Assembly (NCBI RefSeq): GCF_013607875.1
Contig: NZ_VDES01000001.1
Span: forward strand, 724,316-788,315
From: Blastomonas ursincola
Lineage (GTDB): Bacteria > Pseudomonadota > Alphaproteobacteria > Sphingomonadales > Sphingomonadaceae
Direction: 5' to 3'
DNA: 64,000 nucleotides
Both the position numbers and the translations under genes were made by a program. Shown in pieces: positions 16,960 to 26,399 of the stretch (within the stretch, counting starts at the first letter, position 1; each line of letters starts with the position of its first letter). Below the pieces are notes generated by a model. That model saw only the letters and a list, made by a program, of their open reading frames with translations. It was not told the origin of the DNA and made no database searches.

Positions 16960-18564
16960 ATGCTAGATTTTCCGCGCTGGAAAACGATCTCGATCAGCCT
17001 GATCCTCGCCCTGGGCGTGCTGATGGCGATCCCCAGCCTGCTGCCTGCGGGCGCAGCCAAATATTATCCCTCGTTCCTGCCGCAGGAAAAGATCAACCTG
17101 GGGCTCGACCTTCAGGGAGGCAGCCATATCCTGCTGGAGGGCGACCCCAAGGATGTCGCCGCGCAACGCCTGCAGAACATGGAAGAGACCGTTCGCGCCG
17201 CGATGCGCAGCGCCAAGCCGCGCATCGGCATCGGCGACATCTCGCGCGAGGGCGGCAAGCTCTCCTTCCTGGTACGCGACGTTTCCCAAGTCGATGCCGC
17301 GCGCGAGCTGATCCTTCCGCTGACCAGCGGCGCGGGCCTGACCGGCCAGCGCGACTGGGACATCGAGGTGCGCGATACGAGCCGCATCGTGTTGACCCCA
17401 ACCGAGGCAGGTCTGACCCAAGCGCTCGACCAAGCGATGGAAACCGCGACCGAAGTCGTGCGCAAGCGCATCGACGAAATGGGCACGCGCGAGCCGACCA
17501 TCATCCGCCAGGGCGACAACCGTATCGTGGTGCAGGTGCCCGGCCTTGACGATCCCCAGGCGCTCAAGGACCTTCTCGGCCAGACCGCCGAGCTGGAATT
17601 CAAGCTGGTCGACCAGGCTGCCAGCCCCGAGGATATTGCCGCGGGCCGCGCGCCGGTGGGCAGCGAGATCGTGCCCTATCCGACCAATCCCGCGGGCGGC
17701 ACCCCGATCGCGGTGCGCCGGCTGGGCGGCATTCGCGGCGACAAGCTGACCAATGCGCAGGCGAGCTTCGACCCGCAGACCAACGAGCCTGTCGTGTCGA
17801 TCACCTTCGACCGTGATGGCGGCGCGCGTTTCGCGCGGTTGACCCAGGAGAATGTCAACAAGCCGTTCGCGATCATCCTCGATGGCGAGGTGCTCTCCGC
17901 ACCCAATATCAACGAGCCCATCCTGGGCGGATCGGCGCAGATCTCGGGCAGCTTCACCACCGAAAGCGCGAACCAGCTCGCGATCGCGCTGCGCTCCGGC
18001 GCCCTGCCGGTGGAGCTCAAGGTCGTGGAGGAACGCTCGGTCGGCCCCGATCTGGGTACGGAATCGATCCAGCTCGGCCTGATCGCCGGCGGCATCGGCA
18101 CCCTCGCGGTGCTCGCGTTCATGATCATCACCTATGGCCGGTTCGGCGTCTATGCCGATATTGCGCTGGTGCTCAACATCCTGCTGATCCTGGGGATCAT
18201 GGCGCTGATGAACGCCACGCTGACGCTGCCCGGCATCGCCGGTTTCGTGCTGACGATTGGCGCAGCGGTGGACGCCAACGTGCTGATCAACGAACGCATC
18301 CGCGAGGAACGCAAGAACGGGCGGCGGATCATCCAGGCGATCGAGGTGGGCTATACCGAAGCCTCGCGCGCGATTTTCGACGCGAATATCACCAATGTCA
18401 TCGCGGCGGTGCTGCTATTCCTGTTCGGCTCGGGCCCGGTGCGCGGCTTTGCGGTCGTGCTGATGATCGGCATCGTCACCTCGGTCTGGACCGCTGTGTA
18501 CGTGACGCGGATGTTCGTCGCCCTGTGGCTCAAGCGCGAACGTCCGCGCGAACTGAACATTTAA
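16960..18564 (+). CDS. secD: Protein translocase subunit SecD
   Basis: A 534-residue RND-type membrane protein that, with SecF, uses the proton gradient to help proteins through the Sec channel on the periplasmic side. TM1 is near residues 5-25; the large periplasmic P1 region contains the D1 motif LGLDLQGGSH; the SecD/F signature GAAVDANVLINERIREE lies in the C-terminal five-helix bundle. AAGGAAG precedes the ATG. It is followed after 15 bp by secF. Confidence 0.97.
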   Translation: MLDFPRWKTISISLILALGVLMAIPSLLPAGAAKYYPSFLPQEKINLGLDLQGGSHILLEGDPKDVAAQRLQNMEETVRAAMRSAKPRIGIGDISREGGKLSFLVRDVSQVDAARELILPLTSGAGLTGQRDWDIEVRDTSRIVLTPTEAGLTQALDQAMETATEVVRKRIDEMGTREPTIIRQGDNRIVVQVPGLDDPQALKDLLGQTAELEFKLVDQAASPEDIAAGRAPVGSEIVPYPTNPAGGTPIAVRRLGGIRGDKLTNAQASFDPQTNEPVVSITFDRDGGARFARLTQENVNKPFAIILDGEVLSAPNINEPILGGSAQISGSFTTESANQLAIALRSGALPVELKVVEERSVGPDLGTESIQLGLIAGGIGTLAVLAFMIITYGRFGVYADIALVLNILLILGIMALMNATLTLPGIAGFVLTIGAAVDANVLINERIREERKNGRRIIQAIEVGYTEASRAIFDANITNVIAAVLLFLFGSGPVRGFAVVLMIGIVTSVWTAVYVTRMFVALWLKRERPRELNI

Positions 18565-18579
18565 GGAAGGCTTGAAACC

Positions 18580-19554
18580 ATGAAGCTCCTCAAGCTTGTC
18601 CCCGACAACACCAATTTCCGCTTCCTGCGCTGGCGGCACATCGCCATGGGCATCAGCATCTTCTCGATCATCGCCTCGCTGGTGCTGGTCGGGGTGCGCG
18701 GCCTCAACCTCGGCGTCGATTTCGTCGGCGGCCAGATGATCCAGGTGACGTTCGACAAGGTGGCCGAGGCCCCGGTGGCCGAGTTGCGCGAGGATATCGA
18801 GGCGCTGAACCTCGGCGAATCGACCATCCAGCGCTTCGGCCAGCCCAACCAGGTCTCGGTCCGCATGCGGCTGGACGGCGATAATCCGGATGAGGTCAAC
18901 GCCGTCACCAAGCGCGTGACCACGATGATCACCAAGGAATATGCGGCGCAAGGCGCGCGGATCGACGGCGTGGATTCGGTCTCGGGCAAGGTGTCCGAAG
19001 AGCTGCTGACCACCGGCGTCTATTCGCTGGTCTTCGCGATGATCGCAATCGCGGTGTACATCTGGTTCCGGTTCGAATGGCAGTTCGGCGTCGCGGCGCT
19101 GTTCGCGCTGTTCCACGACGTCGCGATCACCTTCGGTTTCTTCGCGCTCACCCAGCTCGAGTTCAACCTGAACATCATCGCCGCGCTGCTCACCATTATC
19201 GGCTATTCGCTCAACGACACGATCGTGGTGTTCGACCGCGTGCGCGAGAACCTGCGCAAATACCGCAAGATGGACATGATCTCGCTGCTCGACCTGTCGA
19301 CCAACGAGACGCTGTCGCGCACGGTGATGACCTCACTGACCATGCTGATGGCGCTGATGGCGCTGCTGCTCATCGGTCCGGGCGTGATCTTCGGCTTTAC
19401 CGCCGCGATGACGCTGGGTCTGTTCGTCGGCTGCTATTCGTCGATCTACATGGCCAACCCGATCCTCGTCTGGCTGGGTGTCGGCCCGCACAGCTTCGTA
19501 CCGCAGCAGACAGAGGCGGACAAGGCCGAGGCCAAGCTCAAGGAAGGCCTGTGA
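18580..19554 (+). CDS. secF: Protein translocase subunit SecF
   Basis: A 324-residue partner of SecD. TM1 is around residues 20-38, followed by the SecF motif LNLGVDFVGGQMIQV, a short periplasmic domain, and a C-terminal TM bundle with YSLNDTIVVFDRVREN. A strong AAGGAAGG ribosome site lies upstream. The C-terminus is a charged cytoplasmic tail (QTEADKAEAKLKEGL). Confidence 0.97.
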   Translation: MKLLKLVPDNTNFRFLRWRHIAMGISIFSIIASLVLVGVRGLNLGVDFVGGQMIQVTFDKVAEAPVAELREDIEALNLGESTIQRFGQPNQVSVRMRLDGDNPDEVNAVTKRVTTMITKEYAAQGARIDGVDSVSGKVSEELLTTGVYSLVFAMIAIAVYIWFRFEWQFGVAALFALFHDVAITFGFFALTQLEFNLNIIAALLTIIGYSLNDTIVVFDRVRENLRKYRKMDMISLLDLSTNETLSRTVMTSLTMLMALMALLLIGPGVIFGFTAAMTLGLFVGCYSSIYMANPILVWLGVGPHSFVPQQTEADKAEAKLKEGL

Positions 19555-19581
19555 TCGCCGGATTCGCTGGTCGGCTGATCC

Positions 19582-19974
19582 ATGGCTGAGTTCACTCAGG
19601 ATCCGCGCGCGTCCGGCCCGGTGATTACCGGCTTTACCGCGCGCGGCTTCAAGCTCGACGGCGACAATCTGGGCCAGCGTCGCGTCGACGGCGCGCTGGT
19701 GCTGACGCCGGTTTCGGCCATGCCCTGGGACGCACCGGCGGTCGAGGCGCTGGATATCGACGCGATGGGCCAGGTGCTGGCGCTCGACCCGGCGCCCGAG
19801 TTCATGCTGCTCGGCACTGGCGGCGCCATGACCCACCCTCCCCGCGCCTTCATCCGCGCCATGGAAGAGCGCGGCATCGGTGTCGAGGTGATGGACAGCC
19901 GCGCCGCCGCTCGCGCCTGGGGCATATTGCGCTCTGAGGAGCGCTGGATCGCCGCGGCGATCATGCGGCTTTAG
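19582..19974 (+). CDS. Mth938-like (DUF498/NDUFAF3 family) protein
   Basis: A 130-residue cytoplasmic protein of the Mth938 fold: ITGFTARGFKLDGDN near the start, EFMLLGTGG in the centre and GIGVEVMDSRAAARAWGIL near the end. The eukaryotic relative NDUFAF3 assists respiratory complex I assembly, and in alphaproteobacteria the gene commonly follows secF, as here (27-bp gap). The bacterial role is not established. Confidence 0.85.
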   Translation: MAEFTQDPRASGPVITGFTARGFKLDGDNLGQRRVDGALVLTPVSAMPWDAPAVEALDIDAMGQVLALDPAPEFMLLGTGGAMTHPPRAFIRAMEERGIGVEVMDSRAAARAWGILRSEERWIAAAIMRL

Positions 19975-19990
19975 ACTTCTGTTACTTCCT

Positions 19991-20071
19991 CGTCATTCTC
20001 GCGAAAGCGGGAATCCCGCTGTTCTTCTAATCTCATTGAAAAAGTGGGACCCCGCCTTCGCGGGGGCGACG
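19991..20071. repeat. Palindromic REP-like repeat, family A copy 2
   Basis: About 81 bp with the two family-A hairpins: CGTCATTCTCGCGAAAGCGG(GAATCCCG) on the left and GGGACCCCGCCTTCGCGGGG(GCGACG) on the right, in the opposite order to copy 1. It separates the convergent Mth938-like and DUF3137 genes. Confidence 0.8.
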
Positions 20072-20077
20072 ATTGCC

Positions 20078-21028
20078 TCAGGTTGAAGCGCCTTCCCTGC
20101 GCCGTTCATTCAGACTGATGATCATCTCCGCCAGCGCCCGGAACTGTTCGATCGTCCGTCCGAGCAATTCGCGATCACGATCAGGATTGAGCGAAGCGCT
20201 CTCGAACAGATCCTCGCTTTTCACGGTCACCACGACATCGCCCTTGTGGAACAGCGCCTTCAGGCCCTTGCCCTCGAACTTGTCCTCCAACGCGACCAGC
20301 CGCTCGCAATAGGCGGGGTGAACAAGATACCGCGCCTCCACCGGGTCGCTGCCATAGACGTCGAATGTGTCCTCGAACCGGGGGTCGACCATCTTCACCC
20401 GGTCGAGCTTCATGCCGTTCTTGGTCTGGCTGTCGCCGAACCAGGTCAGCCGCATGCGCTGGCGCTCGACCAGCGTCACGCCATGGAATTCGCGTGCGAA
20501 GCGTATCTTGAGAATGACACCGCGGAACACCGTGACGTCGCGCCGATTCTTTCCTGACCCGCGCCGCTCGATGAGATGCGCCTCGTACAGCTGAAAAGGA
20601 GTGCCGCCGATCTCGCCCTGCCAGCAATCCTCGCAGGTCTTGCGGGTATAGCCCGGGAGCAGATCATAGGCATAAGCGAGGTTGAACTCGTCTCCGAACG
20701 CGGCTTCGGGGCTGTATTCGACGCCAAGGCTGCGCGCGAGCGCGCTGTTGATCTCGCGCTTCAGACTGCTCACCATGTTCTGGCGGATGATGCCCCCCAT
20801 GGTGAAGCCTATGGCGATGATGGCAAGGCCGACGAAACCGACGGCTTGTCCCCAGAAACCGTCCCATAAGAAACCGAGCAGGAATGGTGCACCCAGGACA
20901 AGGCCGCCGACCATGCGCTTTGCTGCCTTGCGCTTGGCCTCCTCGCGTGCGCTCGCCTGGGCCTGCAGCCACTGGCCAAGTTCGCCCGCCAGCAGCGTAT
21001 CGACATCGGCTATTGTGATCACCGGCAT
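20078..21028 (-). CDS. DUF3137 domain-containing membrane protein
   Basis: A 316-residue protein. Two adjacent hydrophobic segments (about residues 41-57 and 62-82) follow a short cytoplasmic N-terminal helix; the rest is the DUF3137 domain with YDLLPGYTRKTCEDCWQGEIGG, VFRGVILKIRFAREF and DPRFEDTFDVYGSDPVEARYL. DUF3137 proteins are frequently encoded beside LemA, as here where the LemA gene is divergent 53 bp away. The function is unknown; a shared envelope role with LemA is inferred from conserved proximity. Confidence 0.88.
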   Translation of the reverse strand: MPVITIADVDTLLAGELGQWLQAQASAREEAKRKAAKRMVGGLVLGAPFLLGFLWDGFWGQAVGFVGLAIIAIGFTMGGIIRQNMVSSLKREINSALARSLGVEYSPEAAFGDEFNLAYAYDLLPGYTRKTCEDCWQGEIGGTPFQLYEAHLIERRGSGKNRRDVTVFRGVILKIRFAREFHGVTLVERQRMRLTWFGDSQTKNGMKLDRVKMVDPRFEDTFDVYGSDPVEARYLVHPAYCERLVALEDKFEGKGLKALFHKGDVVVTVKSEDLFESASLNPDRDRELLGRTIEQFRALAEMIISLNERRREGAST

Positions 21029-21081
21029 TCCCCCGCCTCTAGCGCCATGGTAATGCTAGGCCGTATATCGGGGGACTGTCT

Positions 21082-21639
21082 ATGGAATGGATCATACTCG
21101 GCATCGTCGTCATCGTCCTGCTGGCGGTGATCCTGATCTACAACCGACTGGTGTCGCTGCGCGCCAATTGCCGCCAGGGCTGGGCCGATATCGATGCGGG
21201 GCTGCGCCAACGGCACGACCTGATCCCCAATCTGGTGAGCACCGTCCAGGGCTATGCCGCGCACGAGAAAAGCGCGCTCGAAGCGGTGATCGCGGCCCGC
21301 GGCCGTGCGCTGGCCGCCCATGGCCCGGCCGAGGCGCAGGGCGCGGAAATGGCGCTGGGCAGCGCACTCAAGAACCTGTTCGCGCTGGCAGAGGCCTATC
21401 CCGACCTCAAGGCCAATACCAATTTCCAGACGCTGCAGCACGAGTTGGCCGATGTCGAGGACAAGCTCGCCGCCGCCCGCCGCGCATATAATGCCGCGAG
21501 CGCCGACTATAATGCGGGAATCGAATCCTTTCCCGCCGTGCTATTCGCGGGCGCGCTCGGCTTCAAACCGCAGGGTTTCTGGGAACTGGGCAGCGACGAG
21601 CGAGCCACGGTCGGCGCAGCGCCCAAGGTCAGCTTCTAG
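21082..21639 (+). CDS. LemA family protein
   Basis: A 185-residue LemA-type protein: N-terminal membrane helix (ILGIVVIVLLAVILIYN), then the LemA signature RANCRQGWADIDAGLRQRHDL, LVSTVQGYAAHE, and the C-terminal ARRAYNAASADYN plus FKPQGFWEL. The soluble part is a helical bundle predicted to face the periplasm or outside. It is divergent from the DUF3137 gene. Its cellular role remains unclear in most bacteria. Confidence 0.93.
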   Translation: MEWIILGIVVIVLLAVILIYNRLVSLRANCRQGWADIDAGLRQRHDLIPNLVSTVQGYAAHEKSALEAVIAARGRALAAHGPAEAQGAEMALGSALKNLFALAEAYPDLKANTNFQTLQHELADVEDKLAAARRAYNAASADYNAGIESFPAVLFAGALGFKPQGFWELGSDERATVGAAPKVSF

Positions 21640-21705
21640 GCCGAAGGCAACGATCCCTCCCCCTGGCGCGTTGAACGACGATACGCGCGTTCACACGGGG
21701 GGCAC

Positions 21706-22518
21706 ATGGCACGAAACAGCAGGCGCAAGGCGGCGGAGCCCGCGCTCGACGAATTGGCGGACGTTACCACCGCGCTGATCTATCGCGCGATCAGCCGCTC
21801 GGGCCGCCACGAACTTGCCCGTCCGTTTTCCGCCCTCTGGTGGTCGGGCGTCGGGGCCGGGCTGGCCATCAGTCTGTCGATCCTGTGCAAGGGCATCTTG
21901 ACCGCCCTGCTCCCGGATACCGCATGGGCACCGGCGGTCACTAACCTGGGTTATTCGGTTGGCTTCCTCGTCGTGATCATGGGGCGGATGCAGCTGTTCA
22001 CCGAGAATACGGTGACCCCCATCCTGCCGCTGCTCGCCTATCCGTCGATTTCGCGGCTGAACCAGACGGCGCGGCTCTGGGCCATCGTGTTCGCCGCCAA
22101 CATGACCGGATGCCTGATCGCCGCCATCCTGATGGTGCATGCTGGCATCATTCCGCCGCTCCAGATGTCCGGCGTGCTGAGCGTCTCGCGCCATTATGCC
22201 GAGGTCGCGCCGCTCGATCATCTGCTGTGGGGCATGCCCGCCGGGTTCATGATCGCTTCGCTCGTGTGGATGCTGCCGCGGATCGAAAGCGCGGGCGAAG
22301 TGCTGATGATCACCATCGTCACCTACATGATCGGCCTGGGAGGCTTCTCGCATGTCGTCGCGGGTTCGACCGAACTTTTCATCGTGATGCTGATGGGGGA
22401 GCTCAGTCCGATCGAGGCCGTGTTCGGCGGCATCCTCCCGGCGCTGGTCGGCAATGTGATCGGCGGTACGGTGATCTTCGCGGCCCTGGCCTATGCACAG
22501 GTCCGCGAAGAGATCTGA
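21706..22518 (+). CDS. Formate/nitrite transporter (FNT) family protein
   Basis: A 270-residue protein with six predicted membrane helices and FNT-family features, including GRMQLFTENTVTPILPLL, FAANMTGC and HVVAGSTELFIVML. FNT channels move small monovalent anions such as formate, nitrite or hydrosulfide. This one is of the YfdC-like subgroup with a cytoplasmic N-terminal extension of about 45 residues. It is convergent, 10 bp tail to tail, with a TauE/SafE exporter. The substrate is not determined. Confidence 0.88.
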   Translation: MARNSRRKAAEPALDELADVTTALIYRAISRSGRHELARPFSALWWSGVGAGLAISLSILCKGILTALLPDTAWAPAVTNLGYSVGFLVVIMGRMQLFTENTVTPILPLLAYPSISRLNQTARLWAIVFAANMTGCLIAAILMVHAGIIPPLQMSGVLSVSRHYAEVAPLDHLLWGMPAGFMIASLVWMLPRIESAGEVLMITIVTYMIGLGGFSHVVAGSTELFIVMLMGELSPIEAVFGGILPALVGNVIGGTVIFAALAYAQVREEI

Positions 22519-22528
22519 CCGCAACGCA

Positions 22529-23299
22529 TCAGCTGAGCGCCTTCCAGATGCTGTAGACGCTGGTGATGGTGAGCACCGTGCCCACCATGAACAGCAAAAG
22601 GCGCGGACGCACATTCTTGGCGAGGATCGCCCCAAATGGCGCGGCCACCACGCCGCCGATGAGCAGACCGATGGTGGCCGTGGTAAAGGCCTCGAACCCC
22701 ATGGTGAGGATGAAGGTGACCGAGATCGACACGGTCAGGAAGAATTCGGACGCGCTGACCGTCCCGATCGTCTTGCGCGGCTCTCCGCCCTGAATGAGAA
22801 GGTTGGAGGTCACCACAGGTCCCCATCCGCCGCCACCCGCAGCGTCGAGAAAGCCGCCCGCCGCACCCAGCGGCGCGACGATGCGCGGGTCCTGGAACTT
22901 TGGCGTGGGAAAGCGCCAGGCCCGATAGAGCAGGACGAGCCCGATGCCGGTCAGATAGGCCATGACCAGCGGTCGGGCGACACCTGCATCGACATTGGCG
23001 AGCACATAGGCCCCCAATATCCCGCCCCCCACGCCCGGAAGCACGAGCTTGGCAAACAGCCCCCAATCGATATTGCGGTGCCAGGCATGGCTGAGGCCCG
23101 ACGCCCCGGTCGTGAAAACCTCGGCAAAATGCACGCCTGCCGAGGCTTGCGCCGGGGGCACGCCGAGCACCGAGACCAGCAGCGTGCTGGAGATCACGCC
23201 AAAGGCCATGCCCAAGGCGCCATCGACCATCTGCGCGGCAACGCCGACCAGGATATAGGGCCAGATATCGGCAGGGTTCAGTATTCCAAGGTCCGGCAC
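22529..23299 (-). CDS. TauE/SafE-family sulfite exporter-like membrane protein
   Basis: A 256-residue integral membrane protein with about eight helices in two repeats; the family pattern is seen in VGVAAQMVDGALGMAFGVIS and GAAGGFLDAAGGGGWGPVV. Members export sulfite, sulfoacetate or related organosulfur compounds. It lies 37 bp downstream of a TonB-dependent receptor on the same strand, which is preceded by a YezD-like gene, so a sulfur-related operon is likely. Confidence 0.88.
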   Translation of the reverse strand: MPDLGILNPADIWPYILVGVAAQMVDGALGMAFGVISSTLLVSVLGVPPAQASAGVHFAEVFTTGASGLSHAWHRNIDWGLFAKLVLPGVGGGILGAYVLANVDAGVARPLVMAYLTGIGLVLLYRAWRFPTPKFQDPRIVAPLGAAGGFLDAAGGGGWGPVVTSNLLIQGGEPRKTIGTVSASEFFLTVSISVTFILTMGFEAFTTATIGLLIGGVVAAPFGAILAKNVRPRLLLFMVGTVLTITSVYSIWKALS

Positions 23300-23336
23300 G
23301 TGCGGTCCCTTCTGCTGGAGGAAGCTTCAACCACCC

Positions 23337-25826
23337 TCAAAACCGCGCCGAGACCGTGAGGCCAGCGGTGCGGGGATCGGGCATCTGAGCGGAAATGAGG
23401 CCGGTGTTGCCGGGGGTAACGGCGAGCGATTCAAAATATTCCTCGTCAAAGGCATTGCGGATCCACACGAAGAAATCATAGCGGTCAGTGCGGAAGCCCG
23501 CGCGGAAATTTTGCAGCGAATAAGCATCGATATCGGTGTAGATCGACCGCGATGCATTTGACGAGAATTTTGAGCGGAAGTTCGCATCATAGCCTGCATA
23601 GGCATTGCCCTCGAGCCCGAACACCGTGGCCGGAACGTTATATTCCGCACCCCAGGAAAAGGCCCATTTGGACACGCCCGGCAGCCACTGGCCCGACACA
23701 TCGCAATTGGCGGGGCTGAGCGCGCCGGGCGTCGCGGCGGGCCCGGGGACCTGCGTCCCGCTCACCGTGGTGCCGCCCGCGAGCTCGGGCGGGCACGGCG
23801 CATCGACGAAGCGCACAAACTTGGCGTCGGTGAAAGCGCCGCTGACATAGGCGGTGAAGCGATCCGAAGGCTGGACGCGGAAATCCGCCTCGACCCCGCG
23901 GCTGCGTACCTTGTCGGCATTGGCGAGATAACCGCGCAGCACGTTGCTGCCGCTGATATTGCTGATGACGCTGGCCTGGAAGTCCTGGATGTCGGTCCAG
24001 AAGGCCGCCAGGTTGAGCGTCGCCTTGTTGTCCCAGAATTTCGTCTTCAGCCCGATCTCGAAATGATCGACCTTTTCCGGCTTGATCACGGCCACTTCGA
24101 GTGCGGCCGACCCATCAGCGCGGCTGGGCACGCCGTTGAGGTTGACCCCGCCGGTCTTGAACGAGCGCGCATAGGTCGCATAGGCGTTCACAGCATCGCT
24201 GATCTCGTAGCCCAGATTGAGGTCGTACGAGAGGTTCCAGTCGCTGAAATCGACCTCGAAGAATTGCGAGGCCTGAACCCCGCGCTGCGCGGCGATCCAG
24301 GGATCGTTGAAGAACGGGCTGGTCGGCACGTTGCTGACGATCTGGCGGGTGCCGTTCGAGGCATTGCCCGTCACGACCGAATCATACTGGCCGTCCTTCT
24401 TGTCATAGTTGATGCGGATGCCCGGAGAGACCGTGAAGGCATCGGTGACCTTCCAGTTCAGTTTGCCGAACGCGGCGAGGCTCACATTGTCGAGCCGGAT
24501 GTCGTTGTTCGCCACCACGCCGTTGAGCACCGCAGGGTTGTTAGACAACGCGCTGGTCGGGTTGAGCAGCCATGCGCTCGCCGCCGGGCCCTGTTCCTGG
24601 ATGCCCTGGGTGCGGATTTCCTGGTAGAAGGCAAACGCGCCGACGACGAAGTTCAGCCGCTCCGCCTCATAGTTCAGGCGGAATTCCTGCGTGTACTGCT
24701 TCTGCTGGGTGGGGTTGTTGACCTTGAGGAAGATCGGCAGGCCGGTAAAGTCGCGGTCGTTCGCTGGGGTCCAGTCCCAGTAGCGATAGGCACTGACCGA
24801 GGTCAGCGCGAACTTGCCGAGCTCCCATTCCACCAGCGCCGACACCCCGCCATGTTCGTTGCGCGCGCGGATATTGGCATCGAGGTCCGTGACGCGATCG
24901 AACGGATCGGTGCTGGGCACAGCATAGCCGGGGAAGCGCGCAATCAGCGCGGCATATTGCCGGTTGGCCGCACGCTGCGTGGTGCCGACGCGGGCATAGA
25001 TCTGCACGCAGCAGATCGGGTCCTGGATGTTGTAATCGCCCGACAGGGTGACCTTGAAGCTGTCGCTGGGCTGCCAAAGCAGCGCGCCGCGAATGCCGAG
25101 ATTGTCGAGGCTGTTGACGTTCTGGCCGGTCTTAACGTTGAGGATCGTGCCGCGCCGGTCGGTCGAGGACAGGCTGATCCGCGCCGCAATGGTATTCGAG
25201 ATCGGGCCGGAGATCGTCGCCTTGGCCTGCTTGAAATCGTAATTTCCGACGCTCAGTTCGGCGCGCCCCTCGAAGGTGAAGCTGGGCGCGCGGGTGCGGA
25301 TGTTGATCGCGCCGGCGGTGGTGTTCTTGCCGTAAAGCGTGCCCTGTGGTCCGCGCAGCACCTCGACCTGTTCGACATCGACAAAATCGAGCGTCGCCGA
25401 GGCGATGCGATTGTAATAGACTTGGTCGATATAGATGCCGACGCCCTGTTCGAACCCGTCGTTGGTGAGGCCGAACGGCGCGCCGATACCGCGGATGTTG
25501 ACGAACGTGTTGCGCGGGTTGGTCGAATAGAATTGCAACGTCGGCTGGATCTGGGTGAGCCGGTTGATGTTGAACAGGCCCTGCGAATCCACCTGCGCCG
25601 CATCGATGACGGACAGCGCGATCGGCACGTCCTGGATATCCTCGTCGCGGCGGCGGGCGGTCACGATGATCACGTTGTCGCCCTGATCATCGGCAGCATC
25701 GGCCTGGATGGCAGAATCGGCCTGCGCGGCCTCGTTCTCGGTTTCGGCTGCCTGCGCCTGGAAAGGGATGGCGAGCGCGAAGGCCAGCGCCGCAAGCGAT
25801 GCGCGCGCAGGAACGAATTTGGACAT
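23337..25826 (-). CDS. TonB-dependent outer-membrane receptor
   Basis: An 829-residue receptor. Residues 1-26 are a signal peptide (cleavage near AQA-AE); a plug domain follows with the TonB-box-like VIIVTARRRDEDIQDVP, INIRGIGAPFG and VEVLRGPQGTLYGKNTTAGAIN; the remainder is a 22-strand barrel ending in the outer-membrane terminal Phe (LTVSARF). It takes up a substrate across the outer membrane using TonB energy. Flanking YezD-like and TauE/SafE genes suggest an organosulfur or sulfate-ester compound rather than iron, but this is inference. Confidence 0.93.
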   Translation of the reverse strand: MSKFVPARASLAALAFALAIPFQAQAAETENEAAQADSAIQADAADDQGDNVIIVTARRRDEDIQDVPIALSVIDAAQVDSQGLFNINRLTQIQPTLQFYSTNPRNTFVNIRGIGAPFGLTNDGFEQGVGIYIDQVYYNRIASATLDFVDVEQVEVLRGPQGTLYGKNTTAGAINIRTRAPSFTFEGRAELSVGNYDFKQAKATISGPISNTIAARISLSSTDRRGTILNVKTGQNVNSLDNLGIRGALLWQPSDSFKVTLSGDYNIQDPICCVQIYARVGTTQRAANRQYAALIARFPGYAVPSTDPFDRVTDLDANIRARNEHGGVSALVEWELGKFALTSVSAYRYWDWTPANDRDFTGLPIFLKVNNPTQQKQYTQEFRLNYEAERLNFVVGAFAFYQEIRTQGIQEQGPAASAWLLNPTSALSNNPAVLNGVVANNDIRLDNVSLAAFGKLNWKVTDAFTVSPGIRINYDKKDGQYDSVVTGNASNGTRQIVSNVPTSPFFNDPWIAAQRGVQASQFFEVDFSDWNLSYDLNLGYEISDAVNAYATYARSFKTGGVNLNGVPSRADGSAALEVAVIKPEKVDHFEIGLKTKFWDNKATLNLAAFWTDIQDFQASVISNISGSNVLRGYLANADKVRSRGVEADFRVQPSDRFTAYVSGAFTDAKFVRFVDAPCPPELAGGTTVSGTQVPGPAATPGALSPANCDVSGQWLPGVSKWAFSWGAEYNVPATVFGLEGNAYAGYDANFRSKFSSNASRSIYTDIDAYSLQNFRAGFRTDRYDFFVWIRNAFDEEYFESLAVTPGNTGLISAQMPDPRTAGLTVSARF

Positions 25827-25967
25827 TTGGAAAGACCCCCGAATGTGGAAGTGCTTCCGGATGTCCGGTCGGCACGCAGCGTGTTGGGCAACATGGAGAA
25901 ACGCTCGAAAAATGCCGGTCCGGTCAGCCCGGTCCCGGCAGTCAGAGGGATAGTTTGGCGTGGAAGC

Positions 25968-26129
25968 TCAGCTGAAGCGCTGGCGCTCGGTCACGTCCAT
26001 CTGCACCAGCTTGCCATCATGCACGGTCAGCACGATGGCACCGAAGCGCAGTCGGGAAATGGCATCGGAAATGGTCGAGATCGGCAGCGGCGTGCGCAGT
26101 GCCGCGTTCTCGGGCTTGGCGGGAGGCAT
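25968..26129 (-). CDS. YezD-family (DUF2292) small protein
   Basis: A 53-residue protein. The segment ISRLRFGAIVLTVHDGKLV followed by QMDVTERQRF matches the YezD/DUF2292 pattern (hydrophobic strand, HDGKxVQ, basic end). The ATG at 26129 is set by a GGAG Shine-Dalgarno seven bases upstream; a longer frame exists but lacks such a site. YezD proteins are commonly encoded with sulfur-assimilation or sulfonate-uptake genes. Here it precedes the TonB receptor by 141 bp on the same strand. Confidence 0.75.
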   Translation of the reverse strand: MPPAKPENAALRTPLPISTISDAISRLRFGAIVLTVHDGKLVQMDVTERQRFS

Positions 26130-26192
26130 CGGTTTACTCCTCGAAGAGATCTGGTGCGGACCGGCTGCATGCAGCATGGCCCGCAAGAGAAA

Positions 26193-26226
26193 GGCTATTC
26201 TCTACCATTCCAGTTGGCAAGATAGA
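26193..26226. promoter_or_regulatory. Possible operator between yezD-like and kinase genes
   Basis: An imperfect palindrome reading outward CTAT...ATAG with inner TACCA...TGGCA, centred near 26208 in the 270-bp divergent gap. On the minus strand TTGCCA could also serve as a -35 element for the yezD-like gene. It may be a binding site for the nearby Rrf2-type regulator, but this is weak. Confidence 0.25.
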
Positions 26227-26399
26227 TTTTCTTGCTTCCCCTGGACGGACGACCAACCGCCTCGGGCAAGCGTCAGAGCGAAAAATTGCGCCATTTTTGG
26301 GCGAAATCGCCCGTGCCATCGGCTTGCACCGCCAAATATTGGCTTTTACAAAGCGGTTTGCGGACGTTTGCATCCGCTTTCCTGCTGACGAGAGTGACG

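Noticed and set aside
24063-26225. 720-codon open frame on the plus strand opposite the TonB receptor
   Set aside because: It is antisense to a clear receptor gene; its composition (Arg, Ala, Asp, Val-rich) is that of a GC-rich shadow frame and it has no domain signature.
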